Source: Streptococcus varani (GTDB taxonomy: Bacteria; Bacillota; Bacilli; Lactobacillales; Streptococcaceae). Taken from it: DNA of 64,000 nt. The translations under genes and the position numbers were made by a program. Within the stretch, counting starts at the first letter, position 1; each line of letters starts with the position of its first letter. The notes beneath the pieces were generated by a model. That model saw only the letters and a list, made by a program, of their open reading frames with translations. It was not told where the DNA came from and did not search any database. Positions 55,182 through 64,000 of this stretch are shown here, piece after piece. The stretch is taken from NCBI RefSeq assembly GCF_001375655.1, contig NZ_CTEN01000006.1, positions 1 through 64,000 of the forward strand, in the 5' to 3' direction.

Positions 55182-56594
55182 ATGTCAGAAGAAATTGTAG
55201 AACCAACAGCTATTGATCTGGGTGAATACCAATTTGGTTTTCATGATGATGTAGAACCCATCTATTCGACAGGAAAGGGGCTTAGCGAAGAAGTTATTCG
55301 TGAGTTGTCTGCTGCCAAGGATGAACCAGAATGGATGTTGGATTTTCGCTTAAAATCCTATGAAGCATTCAAAAAAATGCCTATGCAAACCTGGGGTGCT
55401 GATTTGTCTGAATTGGATTTCGATGAAATCATCTATTACCAAAAAGCCTCTGAAAAACCAGCTCGTAGTTGGGATGATGTCCCAGATAAAATCAAGGAAA
55501 CCTTCGAACGGATTGGTATACCAGAAGCAGAACGTGCTTACCTAGCTGGTGCTGCTGCTCAGTATGAATCTGAAGTAGTCTACCACAACATGAAAGAAGA
55601 ATACGACAAGTTGGGTATCATCTTTACAGATACTGATTCTGCTCTACGTGAGCACCCAGAACTCTTCAAAAAGTACTTCGCCAAATTGGTACCACCAACA
55701 GATAATAAGTTGGCTGCCCTCAACTCTGCCGTTTGGTCTGGAGGGACCTTTATCTATGTGCCAAAAGGTGTCAAATGTGAAATCCCACTTCAAACCTATT
55801 TCCGTATCAATAACGAAGGAACTGGTCAGTTTGAGCGGACCTTGATTATCGTGGACGAGGGTGCCAGCATCCACTATGTAGAGGGTTGTACTGCACCGAC
55901 CTACACAACAGCCAGTCTCCATGCTGCTGTTGTCGAAATCATTGCCCATGATGACGCCTATATGCGTTATACTACCATTCAAAACTGGTCAGATAATGTC
56001 TATAACCTGGTTACCAAGCGTGCGCGTGCCGAGAAAAATGCCACTGTGGAGTGGATTGATGGAAACCTAGGAGCCCACACCACTATGAAGTATCCAGCCG
56101 TCTATCTTGAGGGAGAAGGTGCGCGTGGAACCATGCTTTCTATTGCCTTTGCTAACAAAGGTCAGCATCAGGATACGGGTGCCAAGATGATTCACAATGC
56201 TCCCCATACTAGCTCCTCTATCGTCTCTAAATCGATTGCTCGTGGCGGCGGAGAGGTCAATTATCGAGGTCAAGTAACCTTTAACAAAAATTCTAAGAAA
56301 TCCATCAGCCATATTGAGTGTGATACCATTCTTATGGATGATATTTCTCGTTCAGATACCATTCCCTTTAATGAAATTCATAACTCACAAGTAGCTTTGG
56401 AGCATGAAGCCAAAGTCTCTAAAATCTCAGAAGAGCAACTCTATTACCTTATGAGCCGTGGTCTTTCAGAGCAAGAAGCAACAGAGATGATTGTCATGGG
56501 CTTTGTCGAACCCTTTACCAAAGAACTCCCAATGGAATATGCCGTCGAGCTCAACCGCTTGATCGCCTATGAGATGGAGGGTTCAGTCGGATAA
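55182..56594 (+). CDS. sufB: Fe-S cluster scaffold SufB
   Basis: This 470-aa protein carries the nascent cluster in the SufBCD complex. The N-terminal helical part ([17 protein letters not shown]) leads to the beta-helix core with [13 protein letters not shown] (about 242, containing the conserved Cys) and the C-terminal [41 protein letters not shown] precedes the ATG at 55182; longer frames run through the inserted repeat. It is the last suf gene. Confidence 0.96.
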   Translation: MSEEIVEPTAIDLGEYQFGFHDDVEPIYSTGKGLSEEVIRELSAAKDEPEWMLDFRLKSYEAFKKMPMQTWGADLSELDFDEIIYYQKASEKPARSWDDVPDKIKETFERIGIPEAERAYLAGAAAQYESEVVYHNMKEEYDKLGIIFTDTDSALREHPELFKKYFAKLVPPTDNKLAALNSAVWSGGTFIYVPKGVKCEIPLQTYFRINNEGTGQFERTLIIVDEGASIHYVEGCTAPTYTTASLHAAVVEIIAHDDAYMRYTTIQNWSDNVYNLVTKRARAEKNATVEWIDGNLGAHTTMKYPAVYLEGEGARGTMLSIAFANKGQHQDTGAKMIHNAPHTSSSIVSKSIARGGGEVNYRGQVTFNKNSKKSISHIECDTILMDDISRSDTIPFNEIHNSQVALEHEAKVSKISEEQLYYLMSRGLSEQEATEMIVMGFVEPFTKELPMEYAVELNRLIAYEMEGSVG

Positions 56595-56620
56595 AAAAGA
56601 GTCGGGGGACTCTTTTTTGC
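56594..56620 (+). terminator. sufB terminator
   Basis: AAAAAAGAGTC-GGGG-GACTCTTTTTT. Confidence 0.93.
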
Positions 56621-56922
56621 CGACTGAATTCGAAATTTACAAAATTTCGATATATCATTAGGAAAAGCAAGGCTTTTCCCACCAAGATAGAAGCGGGAGA
56701 TAAGGAAATTCTCTGATTTTCCTCATTCGTTGGGTTAGATCCAATCCAATATTACTCCAACGGATCTTGGAAATTGAAAAACCTTTCGCTCGTGCGGAAG
56801 GTTTTGTCAGTTGTTGTGAGTATAATATCGAATTGAAAAACCGGGAAATAAAGGCTTTTTCTCTGTCGTATTGGATAGGTTTACCCTACAATCAAAAGAA
56901 AGCTCAGTCATCGCTAGTCTTC
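56621..56922. other. Gene-free, hairpin-rich region between sufB and dacA
   Basis: Consecutive hairpins are visible: CGAAATTTAC-AAAATTTCG (56630-56650), GGAAAAGC/GCTTTTCC (56661-56679), a CGTTGG/CCAACG pair (about 56728-56761), and AAACCTTTCGC-TCGT-GCGGAAGGTTT near 56779-56806. The style resembles the insert before sufB, but I find no shared long sequence. No coding frame is credible. Confidence 0.55.
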
Positions 56923-58164
56923 TTACAGTTTTTCGTTAACATAGCGGACAAAATGATTCCACCAAGAGACAGGCCAAGGAGCGGCTGAGATGTCTTTGGC
57001 AGTGACCATATCAACGCTGGGTTGTGTTTCTAGGTAACCCTTTCCGATTAAGTCTTTGTCTACTAAAGTCAATGTCCCGAGAACTTGTCCCTTTTGAACA
57101 GGGGCATTCAAAGTATCTTTTTTAGCACTGTATTTAGCTGAGATGGCGGGTTGATCACCCTTTCGAACAATAGCATTTAAGTCCTTAGCAGCAACGGATT
57201 TGACTTCTTTTGTTTGTCCATTGAAAACTTCTATATTAGAAGATTGATAACTTTCATCTTTCTCGACCAAGGAAATTAGTGTGAATGTATTATAAATGTA
57301 TTTAATTAATTCGTTTGTCGCTGAGAAACGATTGTCAGGATATTCTAGACTATCGTTTGCATCAAGAACAACAGTCAAAATTCGCATATTATTTTGTTGG
57401 ATGGTTGCCACAAAAGAAGTACCTGATTTTTCCCCTGCTCCTGTCTTTAAACCATCGACTCCAGGATATTTATAAGTACCCTCTGCCAACATTTGGTTAG
57501 TAGAAGTATAAGTGTATCCTTGGAAGTTATAGCTGTATTGCGAAGTCATTTTCAATACTTGGGGATAATCTAAGATTAAGCGACGAGCAATGACAGCTAC
57601 ATCCATGGCAGACAATTGATTCTCATCTTCTTTGCTTGAATTTGGGTAGAGATTATCACCGAGATAACTGTTATTTAAACCGCTTGAATTGACCAACTTA
57701 GCATCAGTAATTCCCCATTCAGCGAGTTTGGCTTTCATTTTATCGACAAAGGCAGGTTCGTTTCCAGCAACAGCTTCTGCGAGTGCAATAGTTGAGCTGT
57801 TTGCTGAAGAAATTAAAGTTGCCTTGAGGAGGTCCTCAACCGTATAAGATCTAGCATCTAAGTTGATATTGTTAACGACAGTTCCAGTTAAACTATAAGG
57901 ATAATCGCCGATAGAAATCAAACTATCCATAGAAAGTTGTCCTTCTTCGATGGCTTCAAAAACAAGATAAACTGTTAGTAAACTTGTAACAGACCCAATA
58001 GAAGCAGGGGTTTGAGCGTCTTTTTCATAAAGAATCTTTCCGCTGGCGACGTCGACTGCAAAAGCGTGTTTGGCAGAAACAGAAAAATCTTCTGCTAGGG
58101 CTAATCTGGGAAAAGCATAAAGACCATAAAGGCATGTGAAGACGATAACCAGAAACTTTTTCAT
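56923..58164 (-). CDS. dacA: D-alanyl-D-alanine carboxypeptidase family protein lacking the SxxK lysine
   Basis: This 413-aa secreted protein matches PBP3/DacA: a signal peptide (LVIVFTCLYGLYAFPRLALA), a peptidase domain, a C-terminal beta domain and an amphipathic membrane anchor (WWNHFVRYVNEKL). The SxN motif (SSANSS, about 128) and KTG motif (GLKTGAGEKSG, about 243) are intact, but where the family has SxTK this copy has SVTS (codons TCT GTT ACA AGT), so the catalytic lysine is replaced by serine. The start at 58164 follows AGGAGGATT. It may be inactive in trimming cell-wall peptides, unless the base call is wrong. Confidence 0.88.
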   Translation of the reverse strand: MKKFLVIVFTCLYGLYAFPRLALAEDFSVSAKHAFAVDVASGKILYEKDAQTPASIGSVTSLLTVYLVFEAIEEGQLSMDSLISIGDYPYSLTGTVVNNINLDARSYTVEDLLKATLISSANSSTIALAEAVAGNEPAFVDKMKAKLAEWGITDAKLVNSSGLNNSYLGDNLYPNSSKEDENQLSAMDVAVIARRLILDYPQVLKMTSQYSYNFQGYTYTSTNQMLAEGTYKYPGVDGLKTGAGEKSGTSFVATIQQNNMRILTVVLDANDSLEYPDNRFSATNELIKYIYNTFTLISLVEKDESYQSSNIEVFNGQTKEVKSVAAKDLNAIVRKGDQPAISAKYSAKKDTLNAPVQKGQVLGTLTLVDKDLIGKGYLETQPSVDMVTAKDISAAPWPVSWWNHFVRYVNEKL

Positions 58165-58249
58165 AAAAATCCTCCTAAATAACGTACCGTGTTTTCTAAT
58201 TATACCACAAAAAGCTTTGCAGATTCTCAAGCCAAAGAGATCAAAGTTG

Positions 58250-58264
58250 AATAATCAGAAAATT
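58250..58264. promoter_or_regulatory. CodY-type box upstream of opp
   Basis: AATAATCAGAAAATT matches the CodY consensus at 13 of 15 positions and lies 20 bp before the oppA -35. Confidence 0.7.
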
Positions 58265-58283
58265 CCAAATATACTAAAATTAC

Positions 58284-58312
58284 TTTACAATTCAAAAAAA
58301 CCGTGATATAAT
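58284..58312 (+). promoter_or_regulatory. oppA promoter
   Basis: TTTACA (58284-58289), 17 bp, TATAAT (58307-58312). Confidence 0.85.
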
Positions 58313-58377
58313 CGAACATGTACAATTTAAGAATTGTTTCTTTAAAAATTCAACAATAAGATACAGAGGAGAACTCT

Positions 58378-60354
58378 ATGCAAAAGAGAAAATTGGCAGC
58401 CATCGCCGGTGTAACGCTACTCTCGGCTAGTTTTTTAGCAGCTTGTGGAAACGCTTCAAATAATGGTGGTTCAGGAGCGGCGTCAACTTATTCATACGTC
58501 TATACCGAAGATCCAACATCTTTGGACTATATTGCTTTTAACCGTGCTCAAGTATCTGATATCGTGACCAATATGGTTGACGGACTTCTTGAAAATGATA
58601 CATACGGGAATTTAATTCCATCTCTTGCGGAAGATTGGACTGTATCTAAAGACGGTTTGACATATACTTACAAGCTTCGTGAAGGCGTTAAGTGGTATAC
58701 CGCTGATGGTGAAGAATATGCTGATGTCACTGCGGAAGATTTTGTAACGTCTCTCAAACACGCAGTAGAAGTTAAGTCTGAAGGTCTCTACATTATTCAA
58801 GATTCTATTGCTGGTTTGAATGATTTTGTAACTGGTAAATCAACAGACTTCGGAACTGTAGGCGTAAAAGCACTGGATGATCATACAGTTCAATATACCT
58901 TGACTCACCCAGAGCCATTCTGGAATTCTAAATTGACTATGTCAATTATGTTGCCGGTTAATGCGGAGTTCTTAGAGTCTAAAGGCAAAGATTTTGGTAA
59001 AGTGGAGCCAGGTGGGATCCTCTACAATGGTGCTTACACTATTAGCTCTATGACATCGAAATCATCGATTGAATATGCTAAAAACGAAAACTACTGGGAT
59101 GCAGAAAACGTTAAAATCGATAACGTGAAGCTGACTTTCTACGATGGACAAGATCCGGAGTCTTTGATTAAAGGCTTTACAGATGGCAACTATACAAATG
59201 CCCGTGTCTTCCCGAACTCATCAAGTTATGCTTCCGTCAAGAAACAATACGGCGACAACATTACCTATAGCATGCAAGATGCTACTGTTTACTACCGTGT
59301 CTTCAATACAAAACGGACCAACTATGGTCATACAGCTAAAACCACTGATGCTCAAAAATCATCTACCTTTAAAGCTTTGCGCAACAAGGACTTCCGTCAG
59401 GCATTGACCTTTGCTTTCGATCGTCAGAACTACTTGGCTCAATCAGTAGGTGCAGATGCAGCTGACAGATCATTGCGTAACTTGGTGGTCCCTCCAACAT
59501 TTGTTAATGCCGGTGAGAAATCATTTGGTGAGTTGGTAAGTGACAAAGTTGTTTCCTATGGTGATGAGTGGGCAAATGTTGACTTCTCTGATGCACAAAA
59601 TGGTCTTTACAATGTAGAAAAGGCTAAGGCGGAATTTGAAAAAGCTAAGGCAACTCTAGCTGCTGACGGTGTTGAATTCCCAATCCACTTGGATATGCCA
59701 GTCGTTCAAGAAAATGAAGTTAGTGTTCAACAAGCTTCTTCAATGAAACAGTCTATCGAAGCGGCTCTTGGTAGCGATAATGTTGTCATTGATCTGCAAA
59801 TGCTTGACCAAGATACCTTTACAAACATCGCATTCTACACTGAAGCTCCAGAACAAAATGATTATGATATCACATACTCTGGATGGGGTCCTGACTACCA
59901 AGATCCATCAACTTATTTAGATGTATTCGCTATCCAAGGTGGTGCAAATACTGACAAACTTGGTATAAGTGCTAAGGACGAAGAATCTATTAAAGCCGTT
60001 GGCTTGGATGAGTTTGATGCCCTTCTAAAAGAAGCAGCAAATGAAAAAATGGACGTTGCTAAACGCTATGAAAAATATGCAGCGGCTCAAGCTTGGTTGA
60101 CAGACAGTGCCTTGGTTATCCCTTACATGTCCTTAGGCGGTACCCCAAGCGTATCTAAAGTTGTCCCTTATGCAGCTGCTACATCTGATGTTGGTGTCAA
60201 AGGTGGTTCAACTATGTACTTCAAGTATATGGAAGTTGGTACTGAAACTAATAAAGCTGACGATGTCTACAAGAAACGTGAAAAATGGTTGGAAGAAAAA
60301 GCGGAATCTAATGCAGAAGCACAGAAGAAGCTTGCTGACCATGTAGAAAAATAA
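58378..60354 (+). CDS. oppA: Oligopeptide-binding lipoprotein
   Basis: This 658-aa lipoprotein captures peptides outside the cell for OppBCDF. The signal ends in the lipobox LAAC (LSASFLAACGNAS), then a SBP_bac_5 domain (SYVYTEDPTSLDYI; EDFVTSLKHAVEVKSEG; SGWGPDYQDPSTYLD at about 500). The tail is charged (KKREKWLEEKAESNAEAQKK). AGAGGAGAACT precedes the ATG. In streptococci such proteins also import signalling peptides. A hairpin behind the gene probably keeps its expression above that of the permease genes. Confidence 0.95.
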   Translation: MQKRKLAAIAGVTLLSASFLAACGNASNNGGSGAASTYSYVYTEDPTSLDYIAFNRAQVSDIVTNMVDGLLENDTYGNLIPSLAEDWTVSKDGLTYTYKLREGVKWYTADGEEYADVTAEDFVTSLKHAVEVKSEGLYIIQDSIAGLNDFVTGKSTDFGTVGVKALDDHTVQYTLTHPEPFWNSKLTMSIMLPVNAEFLESKGKDFGKVEPGGILYNGAYTISSMTSKSSIEYAKNENYWDAENVKIDNVKLTFYDGQDPESLIKGFTDGNYTNARVFPNSSSYASVKKQYGDNITYSMQDATVYYRVFNTKRTNYGHTAKTTDAQKSSTFKALRNKDFRQALTFAFDRQNYLAQSVGADAADRSLRNLVVPPTFVNAGEKSFGELVSDKVVSYGDEWANVDFSDAQNGLYNVEKAKAEFEKAKATLAADGVEFPIHLDMPVVQENEVSVQQASSMKQSIEAALGSDNVVIDLQMLDQDTFTNIAFYTEAPEQNDYDITYSGWGPDYQDPSTYLDVFAIQGGANTDKLGISAKDEESIKAVGLDEFDALLKEAANEKMDVAKRYEKYAAAQAWLTDSALVIPYMSLGGTPSVSKVVPYAAATSDVGVKGGSTMYFKYMEVGTETNKADDVYKKREKWLEEKAESNAEAQKKLADHVEK

Positions 60355-60375
60355 AGGACTTTTAAGGAACTTTTT

Positions 60376-60417
60376 CAAGAGGACTTTCTCTACGAGTTTT
60401 AGAGAAAGTTCTTTTGA
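60376..60417 (+). terminator. Intra-operon terminator between oppA and oppB
   Basis: AGGACTTTCTCT pairs with AGAGAAAGTTCT around an ACGAGTTTT loop, with TTTT following. Partial read-through would yield more OppA than OppBCDF. Confidence 0.75.
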
Positions 60418-60439
60418 GATTTGGAGAGGAAATACTAGA

Positions 60440-61942
60440 ATGAAGAAGTATGTTTTTCTGCGGATCTTACGTTCATTGTTCTCTCTTTTTATGGTAACCA
60501 CCTTAATCTATACGATTATTTACACTATGGTACCAAGAAGAAAGATTTTTGATAAAGATCCCACATACGTAAAAGTGGCAAAAAACCCAGATGCCAAAGA
60601 TGATTATGTCAATACGGTTTATGAGAAGATGGGCTATATCGACTACATGAATTCTAAACAGCTTCAAGAAGCTGTTGGAGAAGCAAATGGTGGAACAAGC
60701 CAAGATTCAACTGCTGCTAACAAAAAAATATATGAAGATTATATTGTAAAAATGGGGAACGGATGGGCGCTTCACCAGTTTGAAGATAGCCAGCTTTTTT
60801 ATGCGACTCGTGAAATTCCGATTTACCAACGGATTTTCGGTTTTTATGGTAACCTCATTCAGGTTGACCATACCAATCGTATTAAAGACGAGACCAATCC
60901 AGAGCTAGAACGTTATTTACGTTTTGAAAATGATCCATCAGCAGGTTTTTCTTTGGTTGGTTCAGGAACAAAACATAAGTACTTGCTCTATTTTAATGGA
61001 CAATTCCCTTTTATTCATCAGAATTTCATCAATCTTGATATGGGACTTTCCTACCCAACGTATGCCAATGTTCCGGTACTTGATGTTTTAACAACTGGAC
61101 AAGGAAAGGCTCTTTCTACAGATGTTACTTTCCCGACAGGAGACACTAAGAAATCTTCTATTGATATTTATAGTCGTACTTATAAGTCACCAGCTTCAGC
61201 AGATCGCCAAGATATTGCCAATTTTGGTGAGGGCGATGCTTATACGGCAACGAAGACTCGTTATCAGGATCCATCTATGTTGGTCAACTCCTCGATTATC
61301 GGTTTAATCAGCGTAGTAATTTCTTATGCTTTGGGTATTCCATTGGGAATCTTGATGGCAAGATATAAAAATAGATTATTTGATACAGTGAATACGGCCT
61401 TCTTGAGTTTTTTGATGGCCTTGCCAAGTATTGCTTTCATCTATATTTTCCGTTTTGCACTGGGAAAACTATTCGGATTACCGGACACTTTCCCTGTTCT
61501 GGGTGCATCGAATCCTAAGTCATACATCTTCCCTGCTGTTCTCTTGGGACTCATGACCATTCCTGGTACAGCAATTTGGATTCGTCGTTACTTCATTGAT
61601 TTACAAACGAGTGATTATGTCCGTTTTGCTCGGGCTAAAGGTTTGTCGGAATCTGAAATTTCAAGGTCCCATATTTTTAGAAATGCGATGGTTCCTGTTG
61701 TATCCAGCATTCCAGGATCTATTTTAGGAGTTATTGTGGGGGCGACTTTCACAGAATCTGTCTTTGCCTTTCCAGGTATGGGTAAGATGCTAATTGATTC
61801 AATCAATGCAAGCAATAATAATATGGTGGTAGCTCTAACCTTTATTTTTGCAGCCTTATCTATTTTCTCTCTTCTCTTGGGAGATCTCTTAATGACGGTT
61901 GTGGACCCTCGTATTAAATTAGACGTTAAAGGAGGTAAATAA
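60440..61942 (+). CDS. oppB: Oligopeptide ABC transporter permease OppB
   Basis: This 500-aa permease has an N-terminal span ([22 protein letters not shown]), a long extracellular insert (about 30-280) typical of streptococcal OppB, and a permease domain with about five spans and the EAA loop [29 protein letters not shown] segment. GGAGAGGAAA precedes the ATG. Its stop overlaps the oppC start region by one base. Confidence 0.94.
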   Translation: MKKYVFLRILRSLFSLFMVTTLIYTIIYTMVPRRKIFDKDPTYVKVAKNPDAKDDYVNTVYEKMGYIDYMNSKQLQEAVGEANGGTSQDSTAANKKIYEDYIVKMGNGWALHQFEDSQLFYATREIPIYQRIFGFYGNLIQVDHTNRIKDETNPELERYLRFENDPSAGFSLVGSGTKHKYLLYFNGQFPFIHQNFINLDMGLSYPTYANVPVLDVLTTGQGKALSTDVTFPTGDTKKSSIDIYSRTYKSPASADRQDIANFGEGDAYTATKTRYQDPSMLVNSSIIGLISVVISYALGIPLGILMARYKNRLFDTVNTAFLSFLMALPSIAFIYIFRFALGKLFGLPDTFPVLGASNPKSYIFPAVLLGLMTIPGTAIWIRRYFIDLQTSDYVRFARAKGLSESEISRSHIFRNAMVPVVSSIPGSILGVIVGATFTESVFAFPGMGKMLIDSINASNNNMVVALTFIFAALSIFSLLLGDLLMTVVDPRIKLDVKGGK

Positions 61943-62868
61943 TGTCAACAATTGATAAAAGTAAATTTCAATTTGTCAAACGTGATGACTTTGCCTCTGA
62001 AACGATTGACTCCCCAGCTTATTCGTATTGGAATTCTGTTTTTCGTCAATTCTTTAAGAAAAGATCAACTATTTTTATGTTGCTAGTTTTAATCGGAATT
62101 GTCTTAATGAGTTTCATCTATCCTATCTTTTCAAACTATGACTTTAGAGATGTGAGTAAAATCAATGATTTTTCTGCTCGCTACAACTGGCCTAATGCAA
62201 AGTATTGGTTCGGTACAGATGCCAATGGACAATCACTTTTCGATTTTGTCTGGTACGGAGCAAGAAATTCCATTCTTATTTCCCTTATTGCCACTGTTAT
62301 TAATCTAGTCATTGGTGTTATAGTTGGTGGATTCTGGGGTGTTTCTAAGACCTTTGATAAAATCATGATGGAAGTGTATAATATTATTTCCAATATCCCC
62401 TATCTCCTGGTTGTTATCGTACTCACTTACGCTCTTGGCTCAGGTTTCTGGAATTTGATTTTAGCTTTCTGTATTACAGGTTGGATTGGGGTTGCTTACT
62501 CTATTCGTATTCAAATCATGCGCTACCGTGACTTGGAATACAACTTGGCCAGTCGTACACTGGGTACTCCTACAGGAAAACTAGTCGTGAGAAACCTCTT
62601 GCCACAGTTGGTATCGGTTATTGTAACCCAAGCGTCTCAAAGCTTACCTGCCTACATTTCCTTTGAGGCTTTCCTTTCTTACTTTGGTATCGGACTTCCG
62701 GTAACGACTCCAAGTCTTGGTCGTTTGATTTCCAAGTATGCCCAAAATGTAACAACAAATGCCTATCTTTTCTGGATTCCTTTGACGGCACTTGTCCTCG
62801 TCTCATTCTCACTCTTCATCGTAGGACAAAACTTGTCCGATGCGAGTGATCCACGTACCCACAGATAA
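61942..62868 (+). CDS. oppC: Oligopeptide ABC transporter permease OppC
   Basis: This 308-aa permease has an N-terminal OppC_N segment, a span ([18 protein letters not shown]), the [12 protein letters not shown] motif (about 91) and a binding-protein-dependent permease domain with [28 protein letters not shown] EAA loop. AAAGGAGGT ends inside oppB just before the ATG. It forms the membrane pore with OppB. Confidence 0.95.
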   Translation: MSTIDKSKFQFVKRDDFASETIDSPAYSYWNSVFRQFFKKRSTIFMLLVLIGIVLMSFIYPIFSNYDFRDVSKINDFSARYNWPNAKYWFGTDANGQSLFDFVWYGARNSILISLIATVINLVIGVIVGGFWGVSKTFDKIMMEVYNIISNIPYLLVVIVLTYALGSGFWNLILAFCITGWIGVAYSIRIQIMRYRDLEYNLASRTLGTPTGKLVVRNLLPQLVSVIVTQASQSLPAYISFEAFLSYFGIGLPVTTPSLGRLISKYAQNVTTNAYLFWIPLTALVLVSFSLFIVGQNLSDASDPRTHR

Positions 62869-62877
62869 GGAGAAAAT

Positions 62878-63942
62878 ATGACAGTAAATAAAAATGTAAT
62901 ATTATCTGCAAAAGATGTGGTTGTGGAATTTGATGTTCGTGACCGTGTCTTAACAGCTATTCGCAATGTATCTCTGGACTTGGTTGAAGGAGAAGTTCTA
63001 GCGATTGTAGGAGAATCGGGTTCTGGTAAGTCTGTTCTAACCAAAACATTTACAGGAATGTTGGAAGAAAATGGTAGAATTGCTTCGGGAACCATCACCT
63101 ATCGTGGTCAAGAATTAACAAATATCAAAAACCATGAAGAGTGGGAAAAAATCCGTGGAGCGCGAATTGCAACGATTTTCCAAGATCCGATGACTAGTTT
63201 AAATCCTTTGGTGACCATTGGCCGTCAAATCACGGAAGTCATTGTCAAGCACCAAGGAGTTTCTTCATCTGAAGCCAAAAGTCTCGCTATTGATTATATG
63301 GAAAGAGTTGGAATACCAGAAGCTAAGAAACGCTTCAATGAATATCCTTTCCAATACTCGGGCGGAATGCGTCAACGGATTGTTATCGCGATTGCCTTGG
63401 CTTGTCGTCCGGATGTTCTGATTTGTGACGAGCCAACAACGGCCTTAGATGTGACGATTCAGGCACAAATTTTGGACTTGCTCAAGGAATTGCAAAAAGA
63501 GTATAACTTTACTACCATCTTTATCACACATGACTTAGGTGTAGTAGCAAGTATCGCAGATAAAGTCGCAGTTATGTATGCTGGTGAAGTTGTTGAATTC
63601 GGTACCGTTGAAGACATCTTTTACGATCCACGTCATCCCTATACTTGGAGTCTCCTCTCGAGTCTTCCTCAACTGGCAAACGCTAGTGGAGAACTCTTCT
63701 CCATTCCTGGAACTCCACCATCTCTCTTTACTCCGGTAGTTGGGGATGCCTTTGCACCACGTTCTGAATTTGCGATGCAAATCGATTTTGAGGAAGCACC
63801 ACCAATTATTCATGTAAATGATGTCCATTGGGCGAAAACCTGGCTCTTGCATCCAGAAGCACCAAAAGCGGAGAAACCAGAAGTTATCCAAGGTTTACAT
63901 GAAAAAATCAAAGCTAAAATGTCAGTAGAAGAAATTAGTTAG
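62878..63942 (+). CDS. oppD: Oligopeptide ABC transporter ATPase OppD
   Basis: This 354-aa ATPase energises peptide uptake. Walker A is GESGSGKSV (about 45), the signature YSGGMRQRI (about 161), Walker B LICDEPTTALD (about 181) and the C-terminal oligopeptide-transporter domain follows (HPYTWSLLSSLPQ, about 257). AAGGAGAAAAT precedes the ATG. It lies 9 bp after oppC and 9 bp before oppF. Confidence 0.95.
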   Translation: MTVNKNVILSAKDVVVEFDVRDRVLTAIRNVSLDLVEGEVLAIVGESGSGKSVLTKTFTGMLEENGRIASGTITYRGQELTNIKNHEEWEKIRGARIATIFQDPMTSLNPLVTIGRQITEVIVKHQGVSSSEAKSLAIDYMERVGIPEAKKRFNEYPFQYSGGMRQRIVIAIALACRPDVLICDEPTTALDVTIQAQILDLLKELQKEYNFTTIFITHDLGVVASIADKVAVMYAGEVVEFGTVEDIFYDPRHPYTWSLLSSLPQLANASGELFSIPGTPPSLFTPVVGDAFAPRSEFAMQIDFEEAPPIIHVNDVHWAKTWLLHPEAPKAEKPEVIQGLHEKIKAKMSVEEIS

Positions 63943-63951
63943 GAGGAAGAA

Positions 63952-64000
63952 ATGACTGAAAAATTAGTTGAAATCAAAGATTTAGAAATTTCTTTCGGAG
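63952..64000 (+). CDS. oppF: Oligopeptide ABC transporter ATPase OppF (partial, 5' end)
   Basis: An ATG at 63952 behind AGGAGGAAG starts MTEKLVEIKDLEISFG, the usual opening of OppF, and is cut by the window end. Position after oppD supports the call. Confidence 0.85.
   Translation, partial: MTEKLVEIKDLEISFG

Overview
The window is a low-GC Gram-positive chromosome segment and reads as Streptococcus, most likely S. suis or a close relative. This rests on recognisable gene blocks (rpsO-pnp-cysE, cysS-mrnC-rlmB-yacP, rplM-rpsI, ilvBNC-ilvA, sufCDSUB, dacA, oppABCDF) and on protein families, not on a database match. Most of it is ordinary core genome. An accessory block of about 11-18 kb is inserted at the 3' end of rpsI.

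Layout. 1-300: the tail of a probable transposase and a strongly folded segment. 300-4750: rpsO, a 0.66-kb gap with a tandem promoter/terminator-like repeat, fetAB (metal export), a small stress membrane protein, a formate/nitrite channel and a GNAT acetyltransferase. 4803-6148: an ISAs1-family insertion sequence with intact ends and a 9-bp target duplication, whose transposase is broken by a 32-bp internal duplication. 6200-17690: pnp behind a long 5' hairpin, cysE, a nucleoside phosphorylase, two tiny membrane proteins, a RibD/DHFR-like protein, cysS-mrnC, an aromatic-exporter-like membrane protein, rlmB, a YacP/Rae1-like NYN nuclease, a dead degV relative, a membrane protein/XRE pair, and rplM-rpsI.

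17690-28590: an integrative element in the 3' end of rpsI. On the minus strand it carries integrase, excisionase, an HUH replication/relaxase protein, an FtsK-like ATPase and a small accessory protein, all transcribed towards rpsI. Divergent from these is an unrecognised 392-aa protein. The cargo is a lipoprotein gene split by an IS1182-family element (removing the IS and one 20-bp repeat restores one 265-codon frame) and an XRE regulator followed by a TIR/DUF4062-like candidate effector. A second copy of the rpsI 3' end and a decayed second integrase follow at 28535-29310, so at least two elements have used this site. Beyond them are a KAP P-loop NTPase, an unrecognised 251-aa protein, a ClpC-like HSP100 ATPase and a small cysteine-containing protein. 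This has the layout of a defence-type accessory island, and the three unstudied-looking cassettes (XRE + effector, KAP + 251-aa protein, ClpC-like + small protein) are the best candidates for an undescribed system.

35800-64000: core genome again. A 39-aa basic protein, a PNPOx-like protein, a SufT-like protein, ilvD (minus), ilvBNC and ilvA, an SPFH protein, a 69-aa HTH protein behind a consensus promoter, glnPQ-type amino-acid transport (minus), uppP, mecA, a TagO/WecA-type transferase, the complete suf operon (interrupted by a MITE-like insert between sufU and sufB), dacA (minus) lacking the catalytic lysine of its SxxK motif, and oppABCD with the start of oppF. A perfect CodY box precedes ilvB and weaker ones precede ilvD, opp and possibly gln, which ties branched-chain amino-acid synthesis to peptide uptake.
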